From assembly GCA_963723165.1 (NCBI GenBank), contig CAVRPP010000011.1, forward strand, positions 62,001-126,000: a stretch of DNA of 64,000 bases, given 5' to 3'. The notes beneath the pieces are model-generated. The model had not been told where the DNA came from and did no database searches. It was given only the letters and a program-made list of their open reading frames with translations. This document shows, in pieces, positions 17,511 through 26,203 of the stretch. Position 1 is the first letter of the stretch; each line of letters starts with the position of its first letter. Source of the DNA: UBA4744 sp963723165. GTDB taxonomy: Bacteria; Actinomycetota; Acidimicrobiia; Spongiisociales; UBA4744. A program made the position numbers and the translations under genes.

Positions 17511-17516
17511 AGGTTA
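17511..17516 (-). promoter_or_regulatory. -10 element, leaderless promoter of the patatin gene
   Basis: On the minus strand this reads TAACCT, 8 nt before the GTG start at 17502. It is back to back with the mshD promoter (17534-17539). Confidence 0.55.
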
Positions 17517-17533
17517 CTTGCTCGACATGCTCC

Positions 17534-17539
17534 TAGGGT
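17534..17539 (+). promoter_or_regulatory. -10 element, leaderless promoter of mshD
   Basis: TAGGGT is followed by 6 nt and ATG 17546, with no ribosome site. Together with the patatin -10 it makes a compact divergent promoter in 43 bp. Confidence 0.6.
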
Positions 17540-17545
17540 TGCTCC

Positions 17546-18487
17546 ATGCATGAGCGGGCGGTCAACTACCCGGATGATCTCGATGGCCTGGACGGCCTTT
17601 TCGAGCAATGCCGGCTCGCCGATCACCACGCGCCGATCGGCGAGCACAAGTATCTGGGTCTGATGGCCGGTGGCCCGGATCGCACCATCGCCAGGGTCTT
17701 TGAGGATGGAAACGAACTGATTGGCTATATGCATCTCACTCGACGTGTAAACGATGAGACCTGGGTGCTCGAGGTGGCGCTACATCCAGATCATCGAGAG
17801 CCGGGGACCATTCGCGAAGTGATTGAGTCGGCCGTCGCTCTTGGGTTTGAATCCGGTGGCACTTCCATCAGGGTGTGGGCCTACCATCCGGCCGTAGCGG
17901 CGATAGTCGAGGAACTCGGGTTTCTTGAGGAGCGGAAACTGCTCCAGCTACGCGTTCCGTTGCCTCCCGGCTTGGAGGCCGCAGTGCCACCGGGGTTTCG
18001 GCTGACCGCCTTCCGTGTAGGCATCGATGAAGATACGTGGATCGAAGTGAACAACCGGGCATTCCTAGGCCATCCCGAAAACGGATCCTGGAATCGGGCC
18101 ATCCTGGCCGATCGCTTCCGGCAGGATTGGTTCGACCCGGATGGCTTGCTGATGGCTTGGCAGGACGGGGAGCCTGCGGGCTTCTGCTGGACCAAGCAGC
18201 ATACGGAATCCCTCGGAGAGATCTACGTGGTGGCCGTCGACCCCGAGTACCAGCGCAGGTCGCTGGGAAGGTGGTTGACGCTTGAAGGATTGTGGTATCT
18301 GTCTCAACGCCGGGCGGCGAGCGTCGCCATGCTGTACGTGGACTCCGAAAACCTCGGGGCCGTAGCCATGTACGAGGGTCTAGGTTTTGTCCAGGACCAC
18401 GTCGACCGGTCGTATGTTCGCCCGATTGGCGTGCGTCAGCCGGGTACGGGAGAACCAAACACCCGCGCACACGACGGGCAGGCTTGA
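17546..18487 (+). CDS. mshD: Mycothiol synthase-like double GNAT acetyltransferase
   Basis: 313 residues with two GNAT domains. The C-terminal one is well conserved: AFLGHPENGSW, WFDPDGLLMAW, GFCWTKQH, GEIYVVAVDPEYQRRSLG (acetyl-CoA loop) and MLYVDSENLGAVAMYEGLGF. These are hallmarks of mycothiol synthase, which acetylates Cys-GlcN-Ins in the last step of mycothiol synthesis, the actinobacterial replacement for glutathione. The N-terminal half is divergent, as usual. It is transcribed alone from a leaderless promoter, and its 3' end overlaps the convergent small gene (18436-18487). A generic GNAT is the alternative, but the C-terminal motif run is specific. Confidence 0.88.
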   Translation: MHERAVNYPDDLDGLDGLFEQCRLADHHAPIGEHKYLGLMAGGPDRTIARVFEDGNELIGYMHLTRRVNDETWVLEVALHPDHREPGTIREVIESAVALGFESGGTSIRVWAYHPAVAAIVEELGFLEERKLLQLRVPLPPGLEAAVPPGFRLTAFRVGIDEDTWIEVNNRAFLGHPENGSWNRAILADRFRQDWFDPDGLLMAWQDGEPAGFCWTKQHTESLGEIYVVAVDPEYQRRSLGRWLTLEGLWYLSQRRAASVAMLYVDSENLGAVAMYEGLGFVQDHVDRSYVRPIGVRQPGTGEPNTRAHDGQA

Positions 18488-18663
18488 TCGGTCTCCCGGG
18501 TCGGTGCCTGACACCACGGACAGGGGAGGTCCCCCGCCTCGAGGTATTCCTCGTACCAGCCGCTGCTATCGAAGACCCAGGGGCTTCCTTGAGAACGAAT
18601 GTGGCGTGAAGCGTAAAACACCAGAGCAGTGATGACCGAGGCCGTAGCTACCAGTTCCAACAC
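18436..18663 (-). CDS. Small membrane protein with a C-terminal zinc ribbon
   Basis: 75 residues. The first about 18 form a hydrophobic helix (ELVATASVITALVFYAS), then a short linker with several aromatic residues, then a zinc-ribbon-like knuckle pair CPWC (48-51) and CPSC (62-65). The start is TTG 18663 with GGAGGA 7 nt upstream. TAATCT about 30 nt upstream could be a -10. The gene overlaps the mshD 3' end by 52 bp tail to tail and lies 69 bp downstream of the kinase-fold gene on the same strand. The function is unknown; the four paired cysteines and the ribosome site are the main support. Confidence 0.65.
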   Translation of the reverse strand: MLELVATASVITALVFYASRHIRSQGSPWVFDSSGWYEEYLEAGDLPCPWCQAPTRETDQACPSCARVFGSPVPG

Positions 18664-18732
18664 GAGTTCCTCCAGCTCGTCCGTGCGCGCAGATTAGAAG
18701 GCCACGCGCGGATAGTGGTGGATTTCGCGGCC

Positions 18733-19563
18733 TCAGCGCGAAAGCACCCGCCGGAGTTCGTCAACCATGTAACTGAGGCTATCGGGGCGGCCGTCGCGGG
18801 TCTCTGCTTCGCGCAGCAGGATCATGCCCGCGTGATAGGCAATCCAGGCATCGAGGTCCTCTTCCGAGAGCGCCGCTCCGTAGCCTTCTGCCAGAGCAGA
18901 GGCTGCGCCGGGACCGGCCTGCAGACGGAGGAGCCAGGTCGCCAGACTGAAATCCCATTCCGGTGGAGCCAGGGTCGCCCATTCCCAATCAATCAGGGTT
19001 ACGTGCCCGGTCTCGTCGACCAGGAAACTCTCCGGCCGGGGGTTGGTGTGGGACGCCCGCGGCTCGCCACAAGGCGGCGGGTCAACGGTGAGTGCCTTCT
19101 GGATGAGCTCCGCCGGGATCTGCAGTTTGCGGCGGTAGCGCTCCAGTCGTTCGAAGGTCGAGCGAAAATCCTGGGCCAACCATTCAGCGTCCATGCCACC
19201 CGAGAGATTGGAGAGAGCCTCCTGGTCGGCCTTGTGGACTGCATGCAGGACTTGCCCCGCCCGCCGGGAGGCCCCGGGGCTCTCAGGGAGACTGGCCAAA
19301 GACCAGGTACCCGGATCGTCGAACCTGACCCAACTGAAGTCGTCGGTCGAACCGCGGTCGACGACCTGTGGAACACCCTCGATTCCCGCCAGGGCTGCCA
19401 AGGCACGTCGTTCGCGACGCTCGTGCGTTGGCGAGGAATACACCTTGATCAGGGAAGCTTTCCCGCCTTCGGGCCAGATCCGGAAAACGCGGTTTGTGTC
19501 ACGCGTTATCTCCTGGACCTTCCCGCCCCCCGCCAGTTGTTTTGCGATGTCGACTGGTTGCAT
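18733..19563 (-). CDS. Aminoglycoside/choline-kinase-fold protein with a degenerate catalytic loop
   Basis: 276 residues of the APH family. The N lobe holds NRVFRIWPEGGKASLIKVYS, with K40 as the likely ATP-binding lysine. The C lobe ends with the magnesium motif LIDWEWATLAPPEWDFS (D192). The catalytic loop that should read HxDxxxxN instead reads HTNPRPES: H172 is kept, the catalytic Asp is N174 and the Asn is S179. Either the protein is a pseudokinase or it uses another base. The start is ATG 19563, divergent from thrS across 84 bp. The substrate is unknown, and nothing in the context suggests antibiotic resistance. Confidence 0.8.
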   Translation of the reverse strand: MQPVDIAKQLAGGGKVQEITRDTNRVFRIWPEGGKASLIKVYSSPTHERRERRALAALAGIEGVPQVVDRGSTDDFSWVRFDDPGTWSLASLPESPGASRRAGQVLHAVHKADQEALSNLSGGMDAEWLAQDFRSTFERLERYRRKLQIPAELIQKALTVDPPPCGEPRASHTNPRPESFLVDETGHVTLIDWEWATLAPPEWDFSLATWLLRLQAGPGAASALAEGYGAALSEEDLDAWIAYHAGMILLREAETRDGRPDSLSYMVDELRRVLSR

Positions 19564-19647
19564 TGCGGCCCCCGGGACTCTAAATGGTCGTATCGTTCGT
19601 ATTCGGCTTCATTACGCTACCCGCAAACACTACGGGAGAGAGTGAAC

Positions 19648-21579
19648 GTGTCCATAGATATCGTATTCCCCGACGGGTCCCATCACGACTTCCCGGATGG
19701 ATTCACCGGGTACCAGATCGCAGAGAGCATCGGTTCGAGACTCGCCAAGGCAGCCGTAGCCGTCAAACTCGACGGGATGTGGCTCGATGTCGCAGCCCCT
19801 CTACCCGGTGGGGGTCAACTCGAAATTGTCACCGAGCAGAGCGAAGCAGGAAGACACGTGCTGCGCCATTCCGCAGCCCATGTCCTTGCCCAGGCCGTCC
19901 TGAACCTGTTCGATGGCGCCTCATTCGCCATCGGCCCTCCTATCGAGGACGGCTTCTACTATGACTTCGATATCGGTCGGCCCTTCACAAATGAAGACCT
20001 GGAGCGGATCGAACAGGAGATGGCCGCCATCATCGCCGCAGATCAACCCTTCATCCGCAGTGAGATGTCCAAGGCCGAGGCGCTGAAAGTCTTCTCCGAC
20101 CAACCGTTCAAGCTGGAGATCATCGAATCCGTCGACGAGAGCGAAGTCGCCGCCGGCCAGGTGGTCAGCGCCTACGCCAACAACGGGTTCATTGATCTGT
20201 GCCGGGGGCCCCATGTGCCATCGACCGGACGACTGTCGGCCGTGAAGCTGCTCCGGACCGCAGGAGCGTACTGGCGGGGTGATGAGAAGCGGCCCCAGTT
20301 GCAGCGCATCTACGGCACCGCCTGGGAGGACAAGAAGGCGCTGGCCGAGTATTTGCACAGGCTCGAAGAAGCCGAACGCCGGGACCACCGCAAACTCGGC
20401 GCCGAGCTGGACCTCTTCTCATTTCCCCCGGAACTGGGCAGCGGCCTGGCCGTCTGGCACCCGAAGGGCGGCCTGATGCGGATGATCATCGAGGATTACA
20501 GCCGCCGCACCCATTTGGGTCACGACTACCAGATCGTTGCCACCCCGCATGTTGCCAAAGCGCATCTGTGGGAGACCTCCGGTCATCTGGATTTTTACGC
20601 CGACGCCATGTATCCGGAAATGGAACTCGACCACGGTGACGGGTACTACGTGAAGCCGATGAACTGTCCGTTTCACATTCTCGTTTTCAAGAGCCGCAGC
20701 CACTCTTTCCGGGAGCTTCCCTTGCGACTGTTCGAACTGGGGACGGTATATCGGTATGAGCGGTCCGGGGTGTTGCACGGGCTCTTGCGAGCCCGCGGGT
20801 TCACCCAGGACGACAGCCACATTTTCTGCACCCGCGACCAGCTGGGCGACGAACTGCAGAACCTTCTCGACTTCACGCTGATGGTGATCAGGGACTTCGG
20901 TTTCACCGAATTCGAGGCAGAACTGTCTACTCGTCCGGAAAAATACGTCGGCGAGGTCGAGTTCTGGGATGAAGCAACTGAAGCTCTGGCCGCGGCGCTG
21001 TTGAAAGCAGGTCTTGAGTACAAGGTTGCCGAGGGAGAAGGCGCTTTCTACGGGCCGAAGATCGACGTACACATCAAAGACGCCATTGGCCGGAAATGGC
21101 AGCTGTCGACTATTCAGATCGACTTCTCAAACCCCGAGCGGTTTGGTCTCGAATATGCGACGACAGACAACACCAGGGAACGACCGGTCATGGTCCATCG
21201 AGCCTTGTTCGGATCCGTGGAACGTTTCTTCGGGATCCTGGTCGAGCACTACGCAGGTGCTTTCCCCATGTGGCTGGCACCGGTTCAGGCCACCATCGTC
21301 CCGGTGGCGGACCGGCACCTCGACTATGCCGCGGAAGTTGCAGCCATGTTCCGAGCTGCCGGTTTGCGGGTTGAGGTCGACGAGACCGGTGAAACCGTCG
21401 GCGAGAAGATCCGTCGGGCGCTTACCGACAAGCATCCTGCGGTGCTGGTGGTGGGCGACCGGGACGTCGAGAACCGCACGGTCGGGTTGCGTCGCTACGG
21501 TGACGATAAGGAGCAACGGGGCCTGGATGCCGAAGAAGCGCTGGCGTTGCTGGTTGACGCGGCGGCTCCACCACGATGA
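19648..21579 (+). CDS. thrS: Threonyl-tRNA synthetase
   Basis: 643 residues with all domains: TGS (1-60, starting SIDIVFPDGS), editing domain with HxxxH at H74/H78 and DLCRGPHVPSTG, class II core with MNCPFHILVF (zinc Cys), FELGTVYRYERSG, RARGFTQDDSHIF (motif 2) and MVHRALFGSVERFFGILVE (motif 3), and the anticodon-binding domain (APVQATIVPV onward). GTG 19648 is chosen because GGGAGAG lies 8 nt upstream and the family starts at this point. A GTG at 19642 is too close to the ribosome site. The long upstream open frame is a shadow of the opposite-strand gene. A TACGCT hexamer (19613-19618) may be the -10. Confidence 0.97.
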   Translation: MSIDIVFPDGSHHDFPDGFTGYQIAESIGSRLAKAAVAVKLDGMWLDVAAPLPGGGQLEIVTEQSEAGRHVLRHSAAHVLAQAVLNLFDGASFAIGPPIEDGFYYDFDIGRPFTNEDLERIEQEMAAIIAADQPFIRSEMSKAEALKVFSDQPFKLEIIESVDESEVAAGQVVSAYANNGFIDLCRGPHVPSTGRLSAVKLLRTAGAYWRGDEKRPQLQRIYGTAWEDKKALAEYLHRLEEAERRDHRKLGAELDLFSFPPELGSGLAVWHPKGGLMRMIIEDYSRRTHLGHDYQIVATPHVAKAHLWETSGHLDFYADAMYPEMELDHGDGYYVKPMNCPFHILVFKSRSHSFRELPLRLFELGTVYRYERSGVLHGLLRARGFTQDDSHIFCTRDQLGDELQNLLDFTLMVIRDFGFTEFEAELSTRPEKYVGEVEFWDEATEALAAALLKAGLEYKVAEGEGAFYGPKIDVHIKDAIGRKWQLSTIQIDFSNPERFGLEYATTDNTRERPVMVHRALFGSVERFFGILVEHYAGAFPMWLAPVQATIVPVADRHLDYAAEVAAMFRAAGLRVEVDETGETVGEKIRRALTDKHPAVLVVGDRDVENRTVGLRRYGDDKEQRGLDAEEALALLVDAAAPPR

Positions 21580-21607
21580 CCGGAAAACTCTGAGGGTCTT
21601 CTAAGCT

Positions 21608-21624
21608 GGGTCCCGGCCGGACCC
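21608..21624 (+). promoter_or_regulatory. Short GC hairpin in the leader of the RND-family gene
   Basis: GGGTCC and GGACCC pair around CGGCC. The hairpin follows a -10-like TAAGCT (21602-21607) and precedes the GTG at 21665. There is no T-run, so it is more likely a leader structure than a terminator for thrS. Confidence 0.3.
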
Positions 21625-21664
21625 ATTGGCCGCCACCCCAACTCGAACACGTAACGGAGAAACT

Positions 21665-24244
21665 GTGAAATCTCTCGTCCATTTCTTGTCCGGCGCCGCT
21701 CAGCGCGCTCCCGTATTCATCATCGTCGTGGTCCTGATCATCACAGCCATTCTCGGTGCGCTGAATTCCCAGATGGTGCGGTCGACAGGTCAGGAGGGGT
21801 TCGCTCCGGACACCCCTGAGATCCTGGCATCAGAGCGGATTGGCGAGCTCTTCTCCAGCGGTGCATCCGAAGAGGTCATCCAGGTCATCGTAAAGGGCGA
21901 GGATGTTATCTCGGCGTCCGGTCTGCGGGCCGTCCAGGAGATCAACCGGGTCGTAGCCGAAAGCGAAGCGGGCGCCTACCTTTCGATCCAGCCGCAGCGT
22001 CCCGGTGTGGTGAGCTTCCTGGATGGTGTCCTGGGGTCACTCGCTCAGCAAGGCATTCCTGCGGAGGGGCTGACCGATGCCGACGTGAAACAGCTGTATC
22101 AGCAAGCCGTGGAATTCGCTCCGCCCGAGCAGTCGGGGTTCCTGGCCCAGCTTGCCTCGCAGAACGCCGACCTGACGGTGCCGGCTGCCCCGGCCGGCCT
22201 GGCCATCGTATTCCTCGATGCGTCACAGTTCAGTGACGGCGACGAGGCGTTCAACGAACTCATCGATCTGGAAGTTGAGCTTGGCAAAGCGCTCAGTGCC
22301 ATCGAGGCGGGAGGCGACATCAGCGTTGCCCCGTTCAGTTTTGCGCTGCTCTTCGGTGAGGACACCGATTTCCTGGCGGAGGTCGGCCGCCTCTTCCTAT
22401 TCGCCATCGCCATTATTCTGGCGATCCTCGGATTCGTGTACTTCCTCCGGCCCAAGGGGAGCCTGACTCTGTTCGGGGCGCTCCGGCGGAGCGCCGCAGA
22501 TATTGCCTTGACCATGGGCGTCATTCTGATGGCAATCACGTGGGAGCAGGGGATCGGAGTGCTGCTCGGGCCCGGTTACCTGGAGTTCATCGGACCTTTC
22601 AACGAGATCGGTCAGATCATTCCCATCCTGCTGGTTGGGCTGGGTGTCGACTACGCCATCCATCTCACGGCCCGCTACCGGGAGGAACTCGGAGAAGGCC
22701 GCGATGTAGCCGCAGCAACCGGCCGGGCGATCAGCACCGTAGGAGTTGCGCTCATACTGGCAACCGTGACCACAGCGGTCGGGTTCCTGACCAACGTCTT
22801 CAACCCCCTCCCGGCCCTTGCGGACTTCGGGATCTTGTCGGCCGTCGGGATCCTTTCCGCCTTCATTCTGATGCTCACCTTCGTCCCGGCGGTGCGACTC
22901 TTGCTCGACCAGCGGGCCGAGCGGGCCGGTCGCCTCCCCAGTGCGGCTCTGGCCGCCGGAGCCACGGAGCGGGTCTTGCCGCGACTCATGGCGCGTACTG
23001 CCCTTTTGGCAGAACATGCCGCAATCCCGACCCTCATCATCTCCCTCCTCCTGGGCGGCGTCGGGTACTTCGGTTTGACCCAGCTCAGTACGGAGTTCAG
23101 CTTCACTGACTTCCTGCCTGAGGACTCTGCGGCGGTGGTCACGTTCAACACGCTCGCGGAGGAATTCGGAGGCGGATTCGGCGAATCGACGTCCGTCTTG
23201 GTAGAGGGCGATGTGGCAACCCCGCAAGCCCACAATGCCATGCTGGCCGCCTGGGGCAACCTGGCCGACACCGAAAACGTGTCGGCATTCGGCGGTTTCG
23301 CCTCAGCGCAGTCGCCGGTGTCGGTGGTCGCGACTCTGGTGCAACCGGGTCTTGAGTCAGAAGGCCAACCGGCCTCGCCGGAGTTTGCGGAGCTGGCTTT
23401 CGCAAACGGATTGCAGGAAGATCTTTCGGTTGCGGCAGATGCCGACGTCGACGCTATCTATGCGGCGGCGCTGGCGGCGGATGCGGATCAGATGGGTCAG
23501 GTGCTGTCCGGGTCGGCCGGGAGCTTCAACGCGGCCCAGTTCACTATCCAGACGAGTGCAGGCGAAACCGGAGCGGTTGCTCTGCAGTCGGATCTCAACG
23601 ACGACTTTGCTCCGGTGGCCGATGCCGGCCTGGGCGTGATCGCAACTTCCCAGGAAATCATCACATCTGTGATCATTCAGAGCCTCTCCGACTCCCAGGT
23701 CCGGTCACTGTTCATCACACTGGCGGCGGCGATGCTGCTACTGGTAGTCAACTTCTGGTTCGAGTCGCGGCGTCCATTCCTGGGCGTGATCACGATCCTG
23801 CCGGTGGCGTTGGTCGTGCTGTGGACCTTCGGGATGATGGCCGCAACCGGGATCCCTTTCAACCCGGTCACTGCCACCCTGTCGGCCCTGGCGATCGGCA
23901 TCGGGGTCCCGTTTACGATTCATGTGACGCACCGGTTCCAAGAAGACAGGATCCGGTTCGATGACCTCGATGAGGCGATTCGGTCCACGGCCCGCCACAC
24001 CGGCGGAGCTCTGGCCGGTTCGGCCTTCACCACTATGGCCGGCTTTGGGGTGCTCATCACGTCGTCGTTGAAGCCGTTTGCCCAGATGGGTCAGGTAACG
24101 GTCTACGCCATCGGGTTCGCGCTCATCGCCTCGGTGCTCGTGCTCCCGTCGATGCTGGCCTTGTGGGACGGATGGCACCGCCGGCGGGGTGACGCCATCC
24201 TGGACAGGGCGGCTCTCGAGGCCACCGAGTTGGTGCAGAGCTAA
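21665..24244 (+). CDS. RND superfamily (MMPL-type) membrane transporter
   Basis: 859 residues with two repeats of one transmembrane helix, a large extracytoplasmic loop and a five-helix bundle, about 12 helices in all. Helix 1 starts near residue 15 (APVFIIVVVLIITAIL). The paired TM4 motifs are GLGVDYAIHLTARYREE (repeat 1) and GIGVPFTIHVTHRFQED (repeat 2); the first keeps the Asp expected for proton coupling, the second does not. Such proteins move lipids or other hydrophobic compounds. The extracytoplasmic loops are acidic and Ala-rich, as in hopanoid or lipid exporters. The GTG start has GGAGA 4 nt upstream. A small membrane protein gene follows after 3 bp, probably co-transcribed. The substrate is unknown. 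Confidence 0.85.
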   Translation: MKSLVHFLSGAAQRAPVFIIVVVLIITAILGALNSQMVRSTGQEGFAPDTPEILASERIGELFSSGASEEVIQVIVKGEDVISASGLRAVQEINRVVAESEAGAYLSIQPQRPGVVSFLDGVLGSLAQQGIPAEGLTDADVKQLYQQAVEFAPPEQSGFLAQLASQNADLTVPAAPAGLAIVFLDASQFSDGDEAFNELIDLEVELGKALSAIEAGGDISVAPFSFALLFGEDTDFLAEVGRLFLFAIAIILAILGFVYFLRPKGSLTLFGALRRSAADIALTMGVILMAITWEQGIGVLLGPGYLEFIGPFNEIGQIIPILLVGLGVDYAIHLTARYREELGEGRDVAAATGRAISTVGVALILATVTTAVGFLTNVFNPLPALADFGILSAVGILSAFILMLTFVPAVRLLLDQRAERAGRLPSAALAAGATERVLPRLMARTALLAEHAAIPTLIISLLLGGVGYFGLTQLSTEFSFTDFLPEDSAAVVTFNTLAEEFGGGFGESTSVLVEGDVATPQAHNAMLAAWGNLADTENVSAFGGFASAQSPVSVVATLVQPGLESEGQPASPEFAELAFANGLQEDLSVAADADVDAIYAAALAADADQMGQVLSGSAGSFNAAQFTIQTSAGETGAVALQSDLNDDFAPVADAGLGVIATSQEIITSVIIQSLSDSQVRSLFITLAAAMLLLVVNFWFESRRPFLGVITILPVALVVLWTFGMMAATGIPFNPVTATLSALAIGIGVPFTIHVTHRFQEDRIRFDDLDEAIRSTARHTGGALAGSAFTTMAGFGVLITSSLKPFAQMGQVTVYAIGFALIASVLVLPSMLALWDGWHRRRGDAILDRAALEATELVQS

Positions 24245-24247
24245 CCC

Positions 24248-24724
24248 ATGGACGGCATTGAGATCCCCCGGGAGGTGGCCGACGCCGAAGGCGTCCCCGA
24301 AGATCTCGACTCCAATGTCGGCGGACCGTACGAGTTCCCCAGTCCGACCCGCCGCCGGACGTTCGGGATGATCTTCCTGGCCGGAGCCGGTCTGGCGGTC
24401 CTCGGTGTGGCCCTGGGGCTACCGTCCGGGCTTCTCGGGTTGGCCGGCGTGCTGGTCATCATCAGCCTGTTTCATTTCTTGTCTTCCTGGGAGCTCACTA
24501 CGGACGCCGAAGCGGCCCTTGCGGCGGCCGGCCGGGAAGTCTCGTTCCCGATCGGTCACGCCTCGGCGGCGGTCGCTTTCGAAGGATGGAGATCACGGCC
24601 CGTCTGGCATGTACTCGTCTACGCGGCGGACGACCCACCGGCCACCCGGGGCCTGGTCCGCGTCGACGCGGTCAACGGAGCAGTGCTGGGCGAGGCATTC
24701 GAGGAACCCGTACCCGGCAAATAG
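24248..24724 (+). CDS. Small membrane protein of unknown function downstream of the RND transporter
   Basis: 158 residues. An acidic N-terminal stretch (about 1-35) is followed by two hydrophobic helices (GMIFLAGAGLAVLGVALGL and LAGVLVIISLFHFLSS, about 40-82) and a soluble C-terminal domain of about 75 residues with aromatic positions (FEGWRSRPVWHVLVYA). The ATG is 3 bp after the RND stop, so it is likely translated from the same message and may be an accessory factor for that transporter. I recognise no family. Confidence 0.7.
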   Translation: MDGIEIPREVADAEGVPEDLDSNVGGPYEFPSPTRRRTFGMIFLAGAGLAVLGVALGLPSGLLGLAGVLVIISLFHFLSSWELTTDAEAALAAAGREVSFPIGHASAAVAFEGWRSRPVWHVLVYAADDPPATRGLVRVDAVNGAVLGEAFEEPVPGK

Positions 24725-24753
24725 GTGGGAACCAACCCCCAGCTCCCCCCTCC

Positions 24754-24775
24754 GTCGAGCCCGGTCGGGCTCGAC
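24754..24775. terminator. Bidirectional terminator-like hairpin between convergent genes
   Basis: GTCGAGCCC and GGGCTCGAC form a perfect 9-bp stem around GGTC. It lies in the 97-bp gap between the stop of the small membrane gene (24724) and the stop of the citrate synthase gene (24822, minus strand). A second, weaker CCCCCG/CGGGGG pairing follows at about 24780-24815. No U-tract is present, as is common in high-GC genomes. Confidence 0.6.
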
Positions 24776-24821
24776 ACCGCCCCCGAGTTCCGCTCACTTC
24801 GTTCGCCCGGGGGAAGGCAAA

Positions 24822-26120
24822 CTAGGTACTCCGCTCGTCGATCGGCACCCAATCGCGTTTTGCCTCGCCAACATAGATCTGGCGCGGGCGGCCGATTCTG
24901 GAGGTCGGGTCTTTCACCATCTCGTGCCATTGGGCGATCCACCCGGGCAGGCGGCCGATGGCAAAGAGAACCGTGAAGAGGTCGGTGGGAAAGCCCATGG
25001 CCCGATAGAGGATGCCCGAGTAGAAATCGACATTCGGATAGAGCTTCTTCTCAATGAAGTAATCGTCACCCAGCGCCACTTCTTCGAGCTGCATCGCCAC
25101 ATCGAGGAGGGGGTCGCCGGTGCCGAGTTTGTCGAGGACCTCCCGGGCATATCGTTTGATGATCTGAGCCCGCGGGTCGAAGTTCTTGTACACCCGGTGC
25201 CCGAACCCCATCAGCCGGAAGGGATCGTCCTTGTCCTTGGCGCGCTCCACGTAGGGCGCAATGCCGGTTCCGGCGCCCACGATCTCCTCCAGCATCTCAA
25301 CAACTCCCTGGTTGGCTCCCCCGTGGAGGGGTCCAGACAAAGCATGGACGCCTGCGGCAACCGACGAAAACAGGTTGGCATGGCCCGATCCGACCACCCG
25401 GACGGTGGTCGCCGAACAGTTCTGTTCGTGATCGGCGTGCAAGATGAACAAGACGTTCAACGCTTTGGCAACCGTCGGGTCTACTTGATAGTTCTCCGTT
25501 GGGAAGGAGAACATCATGTGGAGGAAATTGGCTACGTAGTCGAGATCGTTGCGCGGATACACATAAGGCTGGTTGCGGCTGTACTTGTACGACCAGGCAA
25601 CCATCGTCGGCACCTTGGCCAGCAGGCGTTTCATGCTGATGTCCTTCGCCCAGGGATCGCGTGGGTCGAGGGCGTCGGGGTAGTAGGTGGCGAGCGCTGA
25701 GATCGCGGAGGCGAGGATCTGCATCGGGTGTGCTTCTCTGGGGAAGGCCTCAAACAGATGCTTCATGTCCTCGCGCAGCATGGTGTGATGCGTGACCTCG
25801 TCGGCGTATTCGTCGAGTTCCGACCGGGAAGGAAGCCGGCCGTGGTCGAGGAGATAGGCAACTTCCAGGAAGGTGGCCTGTTCGGCGATCTGCTCGATCG
25901 GGTAGCCCCGGTAGCGGAGGATGCCCTTTTCGCCGTCGAGGAACGTGATGGCACTCTGGGTCTCGGCGGTATTGGCGAAGCCGCGATCGAAGGTCACAGT
26001 TCCGCTTGCTGCGCGCAGTCCGTTGATGTCGACGGCAATCTCGTCTTCGGTGCCGACGATCACCGGCAACTCGTATTCCTTTTCGCCTACGCGTAGTACC
26101 GCATCGTCTCGTCCTGTCAT
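24822..26120 (-). CDS. gltA: Citrate synthase (bacterial GltA type)
   Basis: 432 residues. It condenses oxaloacetate and acetyl-CoA in the TCA cycle. Catalytic histidines are in the regions GPLHGGANQGVVEML and MGFGHRVYKNFDPRA, with the catalytic Asp in VDFYSGILYRAMGFP. The N-terminal domain with FLDGEKGILRYRGYPIEQ is typical of hexameric, NADH-sensitive type GltA. ATG 26120 is used because GGAGGG lies 6 nt upstream; a TTG directly before it is less likely. It lies downstream of, and on the same strand as, a second citrate synthase of a different lineage, separated by an 83-bp gap with a strong hairpin. Confidence 0.95.
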   Translation of the reverse strand: MTGRDDAVLRVGEKEYELPVIVGTEDEIAVDINGLRAASGTVTFDRGFANTAETQSAITFLDGEKGILRYRGYPIEQIAEQATFLEVAYLLDHGRLPSRSELDEYADEVTHHTMLREDMKHLFEAFPREAHPMQILASAISALATYYPDALDPRDPWAKDISMKRLLAKVPTMVAWSYKYSRNQPYVYPRNDLDYVANFLHMMFSFPTENYQVDPTVAKALNVLFILHADHEQNCSATTVRVVGSGHANLFSSVAAGVHALSGPLHGGANQGVVEMLEEIVGAGTGIAPYVERAKDKDDPFRLMGFGHRVYKNFDPRAQIIKRYAREVLDKLGTGDPLLDVAMQLEEVALGDDYFIEKKLYPNVDFYSGILYRAMGFPTDLFTVLFAIGRLPGWIAQWHEMVKDPTSRIGRPRQIYVGEAKRDWVPIDERST

Positions 26121-26157
26121 CAAGTACCCTCCTCGGGCTGGTCGGCACGCCCGCCGA

Positions 26158-26183
26158 CAGGGGACCCGAGGTGGTGTCCCCTG
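26158..26183 (-). terminator. Hairpin between the two citrate synthase genes
   Basis: CAGGGGAC and GTCCCCTG form an 8-bp stem with a 10-nt loop. A smaller TCGGC/GCCGA stem follows at about 26142-26157, closer to gltA. Read on the minus strand it comes after the stop of the upstream citrate synthase (26204) and before the gltA ribosome site. It could end the first transcript or regulate gltA as a leader structure. Confidence 0.5.
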
Positions 26184-26203
26184 CCAGAACCGGGCATGTG
26201 ATC

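Noticed and set aside
18715..19647. Long N-terminal extension of thrS
   Set aside because: The extension is antisense to the kinase-fold gene; the ThrRS family starts at the GTG near 19648, where there is a ribosome site.
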